Shown: positions 1 to 7,819, counted from the stretch's first letter. The stretch: DNA of 57,235 nucleotides from JAIYDJ01 sp031400505 (GCA_031400505.1 JANNPZ010000028.1:1-57235); one strand, 5' to 3'. The notes: generated by a model from the sequence alone, not told the origin. Program-made: numbers and translations.

Positions 1-66
1 GGGCCACCATGGGGGACCGCAAACCGGTTTGGCGGGGGCGGGCGGGGCCGTTTTGCCCTCCATACC

Positions 67-92
67 GGGCGCGGCCCCATTGGGGCCCGCCC
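67..92 (-). other. Stem-loop just downstream of xylF
   Basis: GGCCCC-ATT-GGGGCC (73-87) forms a perfect stem, extended by GGGCG (67-71) pairing with CGCCC (88-92) around one bulged base. It lies 18 bases after the xylF stop. No U-tract follows on the xylF strand, so a simple intrinsic terminator is unlikely. Stem-loops between a binding-protein gene and its permease genes commonly stabilise the upstream mRNA; that role is inferred. The permease and ATPase genes would lie beyond the window edge. Confidence 0.5.
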
Positions 93-109
93 CCGGGACT
101 TAGATCAGC

Positions 110-1135
110 TTACTCGCAGCCGACAACGCCAGCAGCAGCGCCTTCGCAAGCGGCTTCTTTGGTGATGTGACCTGCATCGATGGCCACATTGATGTTGGCC
201 ACGGTCAGCGGGGTCGGCGCCAGCAGGATCGCGTTCATTTCGATCCCTTTCTCGCCGCCGTTGAACTTGGTTGCACCGGCGATGCTGTCGAGCGCCGCGC
301 CACCAGCCAGAGCCGAGGCAATCTCTCCAGCGGCCTTGCCCAGTTGACGTGCGTCCTTCCAGACCGAAACGGTCTGCGAACCACGCGCAACACGGTTGAT
401 CGCAGCCTGGTCACCGTCCTGGCCACCGACCGGGATCACCAGACCCTGTGCTGCCAACGCGGCAACCACGCCACCGGCCATGCCGTCGTTCTGCGACATG
501 ACGGCGTCGACTTTGTTGTCGTTGGCGGTCAGGATCTGCTCCATGTTCTTCTGGGCATTTTCCGGCTTCCAGCCATCCGAGAACGCCTCGCCGACGATCA
601 CGATGTCGCCCGAGTCCACGGCGCCCTGGATGACCGACATCATGCCCTGCAGCAGGAAGCCTGCGTTCGGATCACCGGGGTCGCCCTTGACGATGGCGTA
701 GTTGCCCTTGGGAACCAGCTTGCTGACTTCTTCGGCGATGATCCGGCCGACGCCGACGTTGTCGAAGGTCAGATAGAAGGTGCGGTCGTCTTCGATCAGA
801 CGGTCATAGCCCACAACCGGGATACCTTCGGCAGCGGCGGATTCGATGGCCGGAGCGATGGCGTCCTTGTCCCATGCGTTGATGATCAGGGCGTTTGCAC
901 CCTGCGCAATCAGCGCTTCGATGTCGGTCAGCTGCTTGGCCGACGACGATTCGGCGTCTGCCGAAACATAGGTGTCGCCTGCGGCTTCGATCGCGGCCTT
1001 CATGGCGGCTTCGTCGATTTTCCAACGCTCTTCCTGGAAGCTTGCCCAAGACACGCCGATGATTTTGCCTTCGGCCAGTGCGGCGGTCGAAAAGGCGGTA
1101 GTCGCCAGAAGGGCGACGAGAACTGCATTACGCAT
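110..1135 (-). CDS. xylF: Xylose-type sugar ABC transporter substrate-binding protein
   Basis: Periplasmic binding protein of the XylF/RbsB type, which captures a pentose (probably D-xylose) and delivers it to an XylGH-type importer. The 341-residue protein starts with a Sec signal peptide (about residues 1-21, cleavage after ALA). The body has the two-lobed type I fold, with signatures such as GVSWASFQEERW near the mature N-terminus, GYDRLIEDDRTFYLTFDNVGVG in the ligand cleft region, and AVMSQNDGMAGG. A strong GGGAGG ribosome site precedes the ATG. The gene diverges from a ROK repressor, as xyl loci do in many alphaproteobacteria. xylH and xylG are not seen and probably lie to the left of the window. 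Xylose specificity is inferred from similarity and context. Confidence 0.88.
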   Translation of the reverse strand: MRNAVLVALLATTAFSTAALAEGKIIGVSWASFQEERWKIDEAAMKAAIEAAGDTYVSADAESSSAKQLTDIEALIAQGANALIINAWDKDAIAPAIESAAAEGIPVVGYDRLIEDDRTFYLTFDNVGVGRIIAEEVSKLVPKGNYAIVKGDPGDPNAGFLLQGMMSVIQGAVDSGDIVIVGEAFSDGWKPENAQKNMEQILTANDNKVDAVMSQNDGMAGGVVAALAAQGLVIPVGGQDGDQAAINRVARGSQTVSVWKDARQLGKAAGEIASALAGGAALDSIAGATKFNGGEKGIEMNAILLAPTPLTVANINVAIDAGHITKEAACEGAAAGVVGCE

Positions 1136-1346
1136 AAGATCCTCCCTATGGATGCGGCCAGCGTATGGCCGACCCGACAGATTCGCCGGGACGGGCGAAA
1201 ATTGCCGCGAATAATTTCAGTTGTCAAAATAAAAATGCCGCGCAAATCTCTTGGGTGATCAATGACGGACAATTCAATTGCTGCTTTGCAGCATTTTTGG
1301 GCTGAAGTTGAAGGATTCCGGTGATTTTTGTTTGGAGATCAAAGTA
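1136..1346. promoter_or_regulatory. xylF / ROK-regulator divergent control region
   Basis: AT-rich spacer between divergent xylF and the ROK gene. On the xylF strand a perfect -35 hexamer TTGACA lies at 1227-1222 with a weak -10 (CAATTT, about 1204-1199) 17 bases on. A perfect palindrome TGCTGC-TTT-GCAGCA occupies 1279-1293 and is followed by five Ts, so it could be either an operator or a small terminator-like hairpin in the ROK leader. ROK repressors normally bind such spacers and release on sugar binding. Which element is the operator is not decided by the sequence. Confidence 0.4.
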
Positions 1347-2624
1347 ATGGCGGCGGCTGCGCCACGAGAGAACCGATCCGGAGGGCATCGCGGCGTCGGC
1401 CCGCTGATCCCGTCATTTTCCGAATCATTGCGCCCGCTGCGCAGCCAGGCGTTCGAAAAGGTACGGGCGGCGGGGCTGATTCCCCGCGTTCAGCTTGCCA
1501 AGGATCTGGGTGTCAGCCCCGCCTCTGTCACCAGCCTTGTCGCCGAACTGATCGATGCCGGGCTGATCGAAGAGGTCAGCGCTCCGCGTGACGGCGATCC
1601 TGGCCGTGGAAGGCCGGCGGTCGCACTGGGGGTGCGGGCAAAGGCGCATTATGTGGCGGGTATGAAGATATCGGACCGCGAACACACCGCCGTCATCGTG
1701 GACTTCGCGGGGACCCTGCTGGCCGATGATGTTGTTTCGCGAAAACCGGGGGCGATGACGCTGGACGACATGCTGAACTCTGTCGAAACGCTGCTGGCCC
1801 GGGTGTGCGCCAAGGCGGGGCTGGCACGGGAAGATCTGTCGGGGATCGGTGTCGGGGTGCCGGGTTTCGTTGACAGTGCCGACGGGGTCGTGCTGTGGTC
1901 ATCGGTGTTGCTTGACCGTGCGGTTCCCCTGGCTGCGGCTGCACAGGCCCGGCTGGGGTTGCCGGTGTTCATCGACAATGACGCAAACATGGTGGCGCTT
2001 GCCGAGTTGTGGTTCGGTGCCGGTCGCGCGCTGTCGGATTTTGCGGTCGTGACCATCGAACACGGCGTTGGCATGGGTTTTGTGATGAACCACCGCATCT
2101 ATCGCGGTGCGCAACGGCTTGGGCTGGAGTTGGGCCACACCAAGGTGCAACTGGACGGCGCGCTGTGCCGCTGCGGCCAGCGCGGCTGTCTGGAGGCGTA
2201 TGTCGCCGATTATGCCCTTGCCCGCGAGGCGACGACAGCACTGAACTGGGGCCACAAGGAAGGGCAGTCGATCAGCGTTCTTCTCGAAAGCCTTTATGAA
2301 CACGCGAAGGCTGGCAATAGTACGGCGCGCAGCATCTTTCGTCGCGCCGGACGATACCTGGCCGTAGGATTGTCTAATGTCATCAACCTGTTCGATCCGG
2401 CGCTGATCATTCTGTCCGGCGAACGCATGCGTTATGACTACCTCTATGCCGCCGAAACCCTGGCCGAGATAGAAAATCTGGCGATCAACACCGGTCGCCC
2501 GATGCCGCCCATCGAAATCCACGCATGGGGCGATTTGCTGTGGGCGCATGGCGCGGCCGCCTTGGCCTTGTCCTGCGTGACCGAACGGATACTTGTGTAT
2601 CCAAAAGACATGGCGGCACAATAA
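1347..2624 (+). CDS. ROK family transcriptional regulator (XylR-like)
   Basis: Sugar-responsive repressor that probably controls the divergent xylF operon. The N-terminal part (about residues 30-85) is a winged helix-turn-helix (LAKDLGVSPASVTSLVAELIDAGLI). The rest is a ROK/actin-like domain with GVGVPGFVD, DNDANMVALAELWFGAG and the ROK zinc motif CxCGxxGCxE (Cys274, Cys276, Cys281). I start at ATG 1347, which has GGAG at 1334-1337. An upstream in-frame TTG at 1278 would begin inside a perfect hairpin and has no ribosome site. The protein is 425 residues. The gene ends only 9 bases before the 3' end of the convergent tRNA-His. Repressor role and xylose response are inferred from divergence with xylF. 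Confidence 0.85.
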   Translation: MAAAAPRENRSGGHRGVGPLIPSFSESLRPLRSQAFEKVRAAGLIPRVQLAKDLGVSPASVTSLVAELIDAGLIEEVSAPRDGDPGRGRPAVALGVRAKAHYVAGMKISDREHTAVIVDFAGTLLADDVVSRKPGAMTLDDMLNSVETLLARVCAKAGLAREDLSGIGVGVPGFVDSADGVVLWSSVLLDRAVPLAAAAQARLGLPVFIDNDANMVALAELWFGAGRALSDFAVVTIEHGVGMGFVMNHRIYRGAQRLGLELGHTKVQLDGALCRCGQRGCLEAYVADYALAREATTALNWGHKEGQSISVLLESLYEHAKAGNSTARSIFRRAGRYLAVGLSNVINLFDPALIILSGERMRYDYLYAAETLAEIENLAINTGRPMPPIEIHAWGDLLWAHGAAALALSCVTERILVYPKDMAAQ

Positions 2625-2633
2625 AAAGGGGGA

Positions 2634-2710
2634 TGGTACCACGTCCCCGGCTCGAACGGGGGACCCCTAGATCCACAATCTAGTGCTCTAACCAACTGAG
2701 CTAACGCGGC
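2634..2710 (-). tRNA. tRNA-His (GTG)
   Basis: Complete 77-base cloverleaf on the minus strand: acceptor GCCGCGT paired with ACGTGGT, D arm GCTC...GAGC, anticodon stem CTAGA/TCTAG with loop TTGTGGA (anticodon GTG), T arm CCCCG-TTCGAGC-CGGGG, then A73 and an encoded CCA. The first pair is G1 with T72 (a wobble). The usual extra G-1 opposite C73 of tRNA-His is absent and the discriminator is A73. This is the known derived state of one alphaproteobacterial clade, so the gene is expected to be functional. Confidence 0.93.
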
Positions 2711-2721
2711 ACGCTTGGGCG

Positions 2722-2749
2722 ATTTAATCCCCGACCGCTCGGATTGCAA
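2722..2749 (-). promoter_or_regulatory. Probable sigma-70 promoter of tRNA-His
   Basis: Read on the minus strand, TTGCAA (2749-2744), a 16-base spacer and TTAAAT (2727-2722) lie directly upstream of the tRNA. The tRNA 5' end is 12 bases past the -10, and the stretch between is GC-rich, as in stringently controlled stable-RNA promoters. Assignment is by position and hexamer similarity only. Confidence 0.5.
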
Positions 2750-2809
2750 GAGCGGGATTGCGCAGCCGCGCCCTGCACGTTAGGGCAATGCCGGGCAACG
2801 GAGGCCACC

Positions 2810-3019
2810 ATGGGCATCGACAAGCAAAGCGACATCGCAGCCAATATCCAGATCGGGCCAACCAATCTTGGTATGGTGCGCATCTACATCGAAGCCGAGG
2901 GCGGCATTGAGCTGCCGTTGGATTTCGACCCGGAAGAGGCAGACGAGATTGCCGAAGAACTGCGCGCAGCGGCAGAGGCCGCACGCGCGATGGGCGGGGT
3001 CAAACCAAAGCGGCGCTGA
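2810..3019 (+). CDS. Small conserved protein, DUF6324-like
   Basis: A 69-residue acidic soluble protein with a conserved-looking core (DIAANIQIGPTNLGMVRIYIEAEG, then LDFDPEEADEIAEELRAAAE). It resembles the small Rhodobacteraceae family annotated DUF6324; function unknown. ATG 2810 is chosen because GGAGG sits at 2800-2804; a longer frame from 2744 lacks a ribosome site and would overlap the tRNA-His promoter. Its last 20 bases overlap, tail to tail, the end of mmcB on the other strand. Confidence 0.7.
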   Translation: MGIDKQSDIAANIQIGPTNLGMVRIYIEAEGGIELPLDFDPEEADEIAEELRAAAEAARAMGGVKPKRR

Positions 3020-3470
3020 CCAGACCGGCCACCCCCGGATCGCGAAAGGCTTGCAAGCGCATCGCGGCATGGCGGGCGAATTTCTGAACCATCGCCTTCC
3101 TGCGCGCCGGGGCCAGCGGAGTATCTGGCCCCATGCGGATGATTTCGGCGTCAAAAGCGTCGGCGAGGATCAATCCGGTACCATCCGGCAGCAAATCACT
3201 TGGAAAATCAGCATCAACGGCCCAAAAGAACCGGTCGCACCACGGCAGATAGGCTTGCCATTTGTGGTCGCTCAGATAATCGGACCGCCCCGACTTGCAC
3301 TCGACGACCCAAACCTCGCTCTTGGGTCCCAACGCCAGCAGATCGACGCGCAAACCGGGGGTCGGCACCAATTCCTCGACTGTCACAAAGTCCAGACCCC
3401 GCAACGCCCGTGCCACCCCGCGTGCAAGACGCTGGCCAGGCATGGCAGGCGAGGGGTGATCCGGCGACAT
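3000..3470 (-). CDS. mmcB: MmcB family DNA repair protein
   Basis: A 156-residue PD-(D/E)XK nuclease-like protein of the alphaproteobacterial MmcB family, implicated in mitomycin C (crosslink) tolerance in Caulobacter. Family signatures are LARGVARAL near the N-terminus, RVDLLALGPKSEVWVVECKSG (the ExK nuclease core), DHKWQAYLPWCDRFFWAVD and LLPDGTGLILADAFDAEIIR. The start at 3470 fits the family's short N-terminus; an upstream in-frame start at 3527 adds a Cys-rich, unrelated extension. A near-match to the LexA box lies just upstream (3482-3496). Its 3' end overlaps the convergent small gene by 20 bases. Confidence 0.85.
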   Translation of the reverse strand: MSPDHPSPAMPGQRLARGVARALRGLDFVTVEELVPTPGLRVDLLALGPKSEVWVVECKSGRSDYLSDHKWQAYLPWCDRFFWAVDADFPSDLLPDGTGLILADAFDAEIIRMGPDTPLAPARRKAMVQKFARHAAMRLQAFRDPGVAGLVSAALV

Positions 3471-3481
3471 GGCGAAATAAT

Positions 3482-3496
3482 GCACAAAACATGAAC
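3482..3496 (-). promoter_or_regulatory. Degenerate LexA (SOS) box upstream of mmcB
   Basis: On the mmcB strand the sequence reads GTTC-ATGTTTT-GTGC, one base away from the alphaproteobacterial consensus GTTC-N7-GTTC. It ends 12 bases before the mmcB start codon. mmcB is SOS-controlled in Caulobacter, which makes the match credible, but one half-site is imperfect. Confidence 0.4.
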
Positions 3497-3715
3497 ATCT
3501 GGCAAGTCTTGCAACACAGGACCACAAAGCCTATCTTCATGCGTGGCGGGTTCTGCTCGGTTTGTGAGAGACCCTTTTCCAGTGGCCGATAAGCATCTCC
3601 GAGGGAGCTGGCTCTGGCAAGACCTTGGTCTTGCTACCTGGCGACCACCTGAACACTCAGGCTCTCGGGAAATTCACGTCTCCACGGCTGCTGCGGTTCC
3701 CGCCACCTTTCCTGA

Positions 3716-4261
3716 TCAATCAAGCTGTTGAGGATGACTGATTCCGACTGACGGATCGCTGGAATGCGGGTAAAACTCGGTCGATCCATCCAGCATCCCC
3801 GCCAGTACCGCCGGCGCATTCGATGCAACGTTCGGCACCCGGACCGATTGTTCGGCGACAAAGGTATTGCGCACGTCACGGTTCCAGTTCAGGTACAGCT
3901 TGCCCTCGATCACCGCCCAGCCGTCGATCACGTCGACTTCGGCGGTATACCCCTCGGAAACGGCGTAAGAGCAATAGCCGTTGGCCTGCGGAGCATAGGC
4001 AGCCGGGTCAGCCGCAAAAAGCGCCGCGTGCTCGGAGCTGGCAAAATGCCAGTCCTTCCCCAGATAGCTGACGCTGTGTTCGGCCAGGCCTTCGCGCGGG
4101 GCCTTGTCTGTAAAATAGGCCACCACGTCAAATCCGTCGACCGCCACGCCTTCGGGCGTCGCGTTCACTGCCGGGTTCGCCAATGCACAGACTGCTGCCA
4201 CCAGCGTACCTCCAATAAAAACGCACAAAGCATGCAGGCTACGTCCAAACAATCCAGTCAT
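3716..4261 (-). CDS. Secreted YHS domain-containing protein
   Basis: A 181-residue protein with an N-terminal hydrophobic signal or anchor (about residues 8-30), then a YHS-type domain: VAVDGFDVVAYF, HFASSEHAALFAADPAAYAPQANGYCSYAVSEG and LYLNWNRDVR. YHS domains are small metal-binding modules; secreted versions are common next to heme or copper proteins, but the ligand here is unknown. The start at 4261 has an excellent GGGAGGG ribosome site 6 bases upstream. Residues after about 140 are not family-like, and the following 3544-3715 stretch holds no gene, so the tail may be a local extension. No operon partner is evident. Confidence 0.72.
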   Translation of the reverse strand: MTGLFGRSLHALCVFIGGTLVAAVCALANPAVNATPEGVAVDGFDVVAYFTDKAPREGLAEHSVSYLGKDWHFASSEHAALFAADPAAYAPQANGYCSYAVSEGYTAEVDVIDGWAVIEGKLYLNWNRDVRNTFVAEQSVRVPNVASNAPAVLAGMLDGSTEFYPHSSDPSVGISHPQQLD

Positions 4262-4363
4262 CGATATCCCTCCCCAGGCCACGACCGTCGTGGCCCGATC
4301 AGGCTAGCGCGATGAAACGGTTTGCCCGATGCATCGTATCCATGCATCACCGAAACGTGAGTG

Positions 4364-4831
4364 TCAGAACGCCTCTGGCCGGGCCTCGTGCGCCATGTGA
4401 TCGAGAACAGCATTCACGAATTTCGGCTCTTTGCCGTCGGGAAAGAACGCCTTGGCCACATCGACGAATTCGGTGATCACCACTTTTGGCGGGGTCGGCA
4501 TTTCGCCCATCTCGGCCCCGGCGGCCCGAAACAGCGCCCGCAGCACCGGATCGATCCGGTCGATCGGCCATTTCGCCACCAGCGCCCGGTCGGTCATCTG
4601 ATCGATCTTGGCCTGCATGTTGACCGCATGCCCGACCAGCGCGCGAAAGTGATCGACATCACCTTCGGCCATCTCGTCGTCATCGTAAACTGCACCAAAG
4701 CGGTGGGTTTCAAACTCGCGCGTCACCTGTTCGACCGTCTGACCCGAAACCTCCATCTGAAACAGCGCCTGAACGGCGTAAAGCCGTGCCGCCGCCTTCA
4801 TCTGACGCTTGTCGGGTTTGGAAGATCTCAT
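4364..4831 (-). CDS. nusB: Transcription antitermination factor NusB
   Basis: Protein of 155 residues that, with NusE (S10), binds boxA RNA and promotes antitermination of rRNA transcription. NusB signatures are AARLYAVQALFQME near the N-terminus, then the helical C-terminal half with PIDRIDPVLRALFRAAGAEM, VVITEFVDVAKAFF and FVNAVLDHMA. The start ATG at 4831 overlaps the ribH stop by 4 bases (ATGA). An upstream in-frame ATG (4867) would overlap ribH by 40 bases and is disfavoured. It is the last gene of the riboflavin operon, an arrangement conserved in many bacteria. Confidence 0.95.
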   Translation of the reverse strand: MRSSKPDKRQMKAAARLYAVQALFQMEVSGQTVEQVTREFETHRFGAVYDDDEMAEGDVDHFRALVGHAVNMQAKIDQMTDRALVAKWPIDRIDPVLRALFRAAGAEMGEMPTPPKVVITEFVDVAKAFFPDGKEPKFVNAVLDHMAHEARPEAF

Positions 4832-5319
4832 GCGCGAAAGCCGATCCCTTTGGTCTGGCCCGCCCATTTGCGCGACAAGGCCACCAGATGCAGTGCCGCC
4901 GCCGCCGCCCCGCCGCCCTTGTTCTGGCCCGCCGGATCGGCGCGCACCACGGCCTGTTCATAGGTTTCCATCGTCAGGATGCCGTTGCCGATGCAAGCCC
5001 CCTGCAAGCCCAGCAGCGACAGGCCGCGGCTGCTGTCATTGCACACAACTTCATAGTGATATGTCTCGCCCCGGACGATGCAGCCAAGTGCCACATAGCC
5101 GTCATACTTCGCCATCCGTTCGGCCAACGCGATCGCCGTCGGCATCTCGAGCGCGCCAGGCACCTCGATCAGGTCCACCTCGGCCCCGCAAGCCACCGCC
5201 ACCGCCCGCGCGCCCGCCACCAGGTGATCGGCAATGTCGCGGTAGAACGGTGCCACCACAAACAGCAGCTTGACCGGCTTGTCAAAACCCGGCAACGGCA
5301 AAGAGGAATGGGTCTGCAT
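4828..5319 (-). CDS. ribH: 6,7-dimethyl-8-ribityllumazine synthase
   Basis: Penultimate enzyme of riboflavin synthesis. It condenses 5-amino-6-ribitylaminouracil with 3,4-dihydroxy-2-butanone 4-phosphate in the cytosol. The 163-residue sequence has the lumazine synthase motifs VVAPFYRDIADHLVAGA, EVPGALEMPTAIALA, DGYVALGCIVRGETYHYE and NGILTMETYEQA. It starts 3 bases after the ribB stop, with GGAG upstream, and overlaps nusB by 4 bases. Length and motifs are those of a normal, complete RibH. Confidence 0.96.
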   Translation of the reverse strand: MQTHSSLPLPGFDKPVKLLFVVAPFYRDIADHLVAGARAVAVACGAEVDLIEVPGALEMPTAIALAERMAKYDGYVALGCIVRGETYHYEVVCNDSSRGLSLLGLQGACIGNGILTMETYEQAVVRADPAGQNKGGGAAAAALHLVALSRKWAGQTKGIGFRA

Positions 5320-5322
5320 CGT

Positions 5323-6423
5323 CTACTCCGCAATCGGGCGTGTGCCCGCGATGGAAAGCCCGTAGGCATCAAGGCCGACCACGCGCGGGGCCTTGGAATT
5401 GGTGACCAGCGTGATCGCGGTCAGGCCCAGCGACGACAGAATCTGCGCGCCAAGGCCGTATTGGCGCAAGGTCTGCGGGCTGACCTCGCCTTCCTGCACC
5501 AGCTTCATCGTGGTGTCGCGCAGCAACACCACGACCCCGCGCCCTGCTTCGGCAATCACCTGCATTGCGCCTTGCAAATCGCCGACATGACCGTCACCGA
5601 TACCCAGCACATCCTCCAGCGGGTTCAGAGTATGCATCCTGACCAGCACCGGCGCATCGCCCGAAAGATCGCCCTTGGTCAGGATCACATGCTCGGCGCC
5701 GTGCGTTTCATCGGCAAAAATCCGCATCAGCCAGTCTCCGCCATGCACCGAATGCACCCGCTTGACCGACCGTTCGCGAACAAGGTTGTCGTGCCGGCGG
5801 CGGTAGGCGATCAGGTCGGAAATCGTGCCGATCTTCAGATTGTGCTTTTGGGCAAAACTGACCAGATCAGGCAGCCGGGCCATCGTGCCGTCGTCGTTCA
5901 TGATCTCGCAGATCACCCCCGACGGATTTAGCCCTGCAAGCCGGCTGATGTCGGTCGCGGCCTCTGTGTGACCCGCCCGCACCAGAACGCCGCCATCGCG
6001 GGCCCGCAGCGGAAAGACATGGCCGGGCGTTGCAAGGTCCCCTCCGGTTTTGGTGGGGTCGATAGCAACCTTCACGGTCAAGGCCCGGTCAGCCGCCGAA
6101 ATGCCGGTAGACACGCCGTCTCGCGCCTCGATCGAGACGGTAAAGGCCGTCTCGTGCCGACTGGAATTCTTTGACGCCATCAGCGGCAAGCCAAGTTGGT
6201 CGATCCGCTCGCCGGTCAGCGTCAGACAGATCAGCCCCCGGCCATGCGTCGCCATGAAGTTCACGGCCTCGGGTGTCGCCTTTTCAGCGGGGATAACCAG
6301 ATCGCCCTCATTCTCGCGGTCTTCGTGATCGACAAGGATGAACATCCGCCCGTTACGGGCATCCTCGATGATCTCTTCAACGGACGAGATCGCATCGCGG
6401 TAGTCGGTTTGAAAATCGGTCAT
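5323..6423 (-). CDS. ribB: 3,4-dihydroxy-2-butanone-4-phosphate synthase with degenerate GTP cyclohydrolase II domain
   Basis: Makes the four-carbon riboflavin precursor from ribulose 5-phosphate. Residues 1-205 are a complete RibB domain (DHEDRENEGDL at 32-42, FMATHGRGLICLTL, ATPGHVFPLRA, GHTEAATDISRLAG). Residues about 210-366 resemble RibA but lack the zinc-binding CxxxxxxxxxxCxC cysteines; the matching place reads VRMHTLNPLEDVLGIGD. The RibA half is therefore probably inactive in GTP hydrolysis, like RibBX proteins, and a separate ribA should exist elsewhere. The start at 6423 has a GGGGGA ribosome site. The ORF could be extended to 6489 without support. Confidence 0.92.
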   Translation of the reverse strand: MTDFQTDYRDAISSVEEIIEDARNGRMFILVDHEDRENEGDLVIPAEKATPEAVNFMATHGRGLICLTLTGERIDQLGLPLMASKNSSRHETAFTVSIEARDGVSTGISAADRALTVKVAIDPTKTGGDLATPGHVFPLRARDGGVLVRAGHTEAATDISRLAGLNPSGVICEIMNDDGTMARLPDLVSFAQKHNLKIGTISDLIAYRRRHDNLVRERSVKRVHSVHGGDWLMRIFADETHGAEHVILTKGDLSGDAPVLVRMHTLNPLEDVLGIGDGHVGDLQGAMQVIAEAGRGVVVLLRDTTMKLVQEGEVSPQTLRQYGLGAQILSSLGLTAITLVTNSKAPRVVGLDAYGLSIAGTRPIAE

Positions 6424-6508
6424 CGTATCCCCCGCATTTGCGCAGGCCTTACCCCGACGGCGCACCAAAGGCCAGAGGCTGGCGCGCACAGGGTCTATGC
6501 GAACAGCG

Positions 6509-7063
6509 TCAGGCGGAAAAAAAACGCTCGGCGGGCAGATAGGCGGCCAGACGTCCGCACGCGCACCAATCCCGCTCCAGTGCCATGTCGCCGACCAGAA
6601 TCACCCCGTCGGACGGCAAGGTGCCCAAGGCCCCACGGACAGCGGCGGCAATGTCGCGGAACCGGGCCAGCGCATGCGGTGCCGGGGCTGCCTCATCAAG
6701 TGTAGAGTTGGCCTGCAACAGCGTCGCAGCCGTCAGCGGTGCAACAGCAAGCGATAAGCGCCGGCAGGCGTGCAGAGCGGCCAGTTTCTCGGCCCGCTCT
6801 TCGGGCATCTCGGGCCTCATTGCTGAGGCGCGCAAGGCGTTCGACGAAAACAGAAAGGCCACCACGTCGCGCCCGGACGCGGCGCGCACCCCGGCATAGG
6901 TCTTGTAATCCAGCCCCAGCGCAGCCGCCCGTTTGACGCGCAACCTGACCACTTCGATCGGCAAGGTCGGCAGCAGCCGCGCGCGTGCCGTTTTCCAGCA
7001 CTGGTGCCGCCAGCTGAACCCGGACTCGGTCGATGGTCCGCCGTTATGCCCGATCAGCCCCAT
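6509..7063 (-). CDS. Conserved protein of unknown function in the riboflavin operon
   Basis: A 184-residue protein starting MGLIGHNGGP and overlapping the end of ribE by 10 bases, so probably translated by coupling. It has a positively charged N-terminal half (RLRVKRAAALGLDYKTYAGVRAASGRDVVAFLFSSNALR), and an aromatic, cysteine-containing C-terminus (ERDWCACGRLAAYLPAERFF). I know homologues at this position in Rhodobacteraceae rib operons, but no function. No transmembrane segment or catalytic motif is obvious. It is followed by an 85-base gap before ribB. Confidence 0.75.
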   Translation of the reverse strand: MGLIGHNGGPSTESGFSWRHQCWKTARARLLPTLPIEVVRLRVKRAAALGLDYKTYAGVRAASGRDVVAFLFSSNALRASAMRPEMPEERAEKLAALHACRRLSLAVAPLTAATLLQANSTLDEAAPAPHALARFRDIAAAVRGALGTLPSDGVILVGDMALERDWCACGRLAAYLPAERFFSA

Positions 7064-7650
7064 TCGCGCAGCCTCGCGACATAGCGCGCCATGGTATCGA
7101 TTTCGAGATTGACCTTGTCCCCCACCGCGACCGTTCCCCAGGTGGTGACCTTGCGGGTATGCGGGATGAAATTGATGCCGAAACTCGCCCCATCGACTTC
7201 GTTCACCGTAAGCGACGTGCCGTTCAACGCAACCGATCCCTTCGGCGCTATGAACCGCGCCAGATCGTCGGGCGCAGCAAAGGTAACGCGCAGGCTGTCG
7301 CCGTCTTGCCGCGTGCCCGTCACCTCGGCCACCCCGTCGACATGCCCTGATACGATATGCCCGCCAAGTTCATCCCCAACCTTCAATGCCCGTTCCAGGT
7401 TGATCTGACTGCCAACTGCCCAGCCGCGGATGTTTGTCTTGCTGACGGTTTCCGCACTGATTTGCACATCGAACCATGACCGCGGATCAGTACCAAGCGC
7501 CACAACCGTCAGGCAGACGCCTTCGCAAGCGATTGACGCGCCGATATCGATGCGGCTGACATCATAATGCGTGCCAATCCGTGCCCTCAGGTCGCCCTGC
7601 TGGTCGAGCGCGATGACTTCGCCTATGTCTGTGATGATCCCGGTAAACAT
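7054..7650 (-). CDS. ribE: Riboflavin synthase, alpha chain
   Basis: Catalyses dismutation of two 6,7-dimethyl-8-ribityllumazine molecules to riboflavin. The 198 residues show the family's internal duplication of lumazine-binding barrels: MFTGIITDIGEV at the start, SIACEGVCLTVV, GGHIVSGHVDGV and VALNGTSLTVNEVDG in the second barrel. The start at 7650 is fixed by the invariant MFTGI. It is the first gene of the leftward rib operon in this window. I looked for an FMN riboswitch in the leader (7651-7819) and saw none. ribD is not in the window. Confidence 0.95.
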   Translation of the reverse strand: MFTGIITDIGEVIALDQQGDLRARIGTHYDVSRIDIGASIACEGVCLTVVALGTDPRSWFDVQISAETVSKTNIRGWAVGSQINLERALKVGDELGGHIVSGHVDGVAEVTGTRQDGDSLRVTFAAPDDLARFIAPKGSVALNGTSLTVNEVDGASFGINFIPHTRKVTTWGTVAVGDKVNLEIDTMARYVARLREWG

Positions 7651-7776
7651 CGACGCCCCCACTTTGTCCGGCACGCTAGCGTCACAGCGCGCGGGGGGCA
7701 AGGTGGGCTCGTCGCCTCAAAATTGCTGCGCTCTTTGTTTTATGCTGATCACTTGCTAGGGATTAGGCTTTATCCT

Positions 7777-7796
7777 GGGACAAATGGGGTTGTCCC
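7777..7796 (+). promoter_or_regulatory. Perfect stem-loop in the kpsS leader
   Basis: GGGACAA (7777-7783) and TTGTCCC (7790-7796) form a perfect 7-bp inverted repeat with a 6-base loop, 23 bases before the kpsS-like ATG. It could be an operator or an mRNA leader hairpin; no T-run follows. The site lies in the divergent region between ribE and the capsule gene. Confidence 0.35.
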
Positions 7797-7819
7797 GTCG
7801 TGCAGGGGGTGAGGGTTGA

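Noticed and set aside
67..92. Intrinsic terminator of xylF
   Set aside because: Strong stem but no U-tract on the transcribed strand; kept only as a stem-loop.
1278..1346. TTG start extending the ROK gene upstream
   Set aside because: No ribosome site, it begins within a perfect hairpin, and ATG 1347 has GGAG upstream and family-like length.
3544..3715. Gene-free stretch before the YHS gene; looked for an IS remnant
   Set aside because: No frame matches a transposase I can name and no terminal repeats are visible.
7651..7819. FMN riboswitch upstream of ribE
   Set aside because: None of the conserved FMN element segments is seen on the minus strand.
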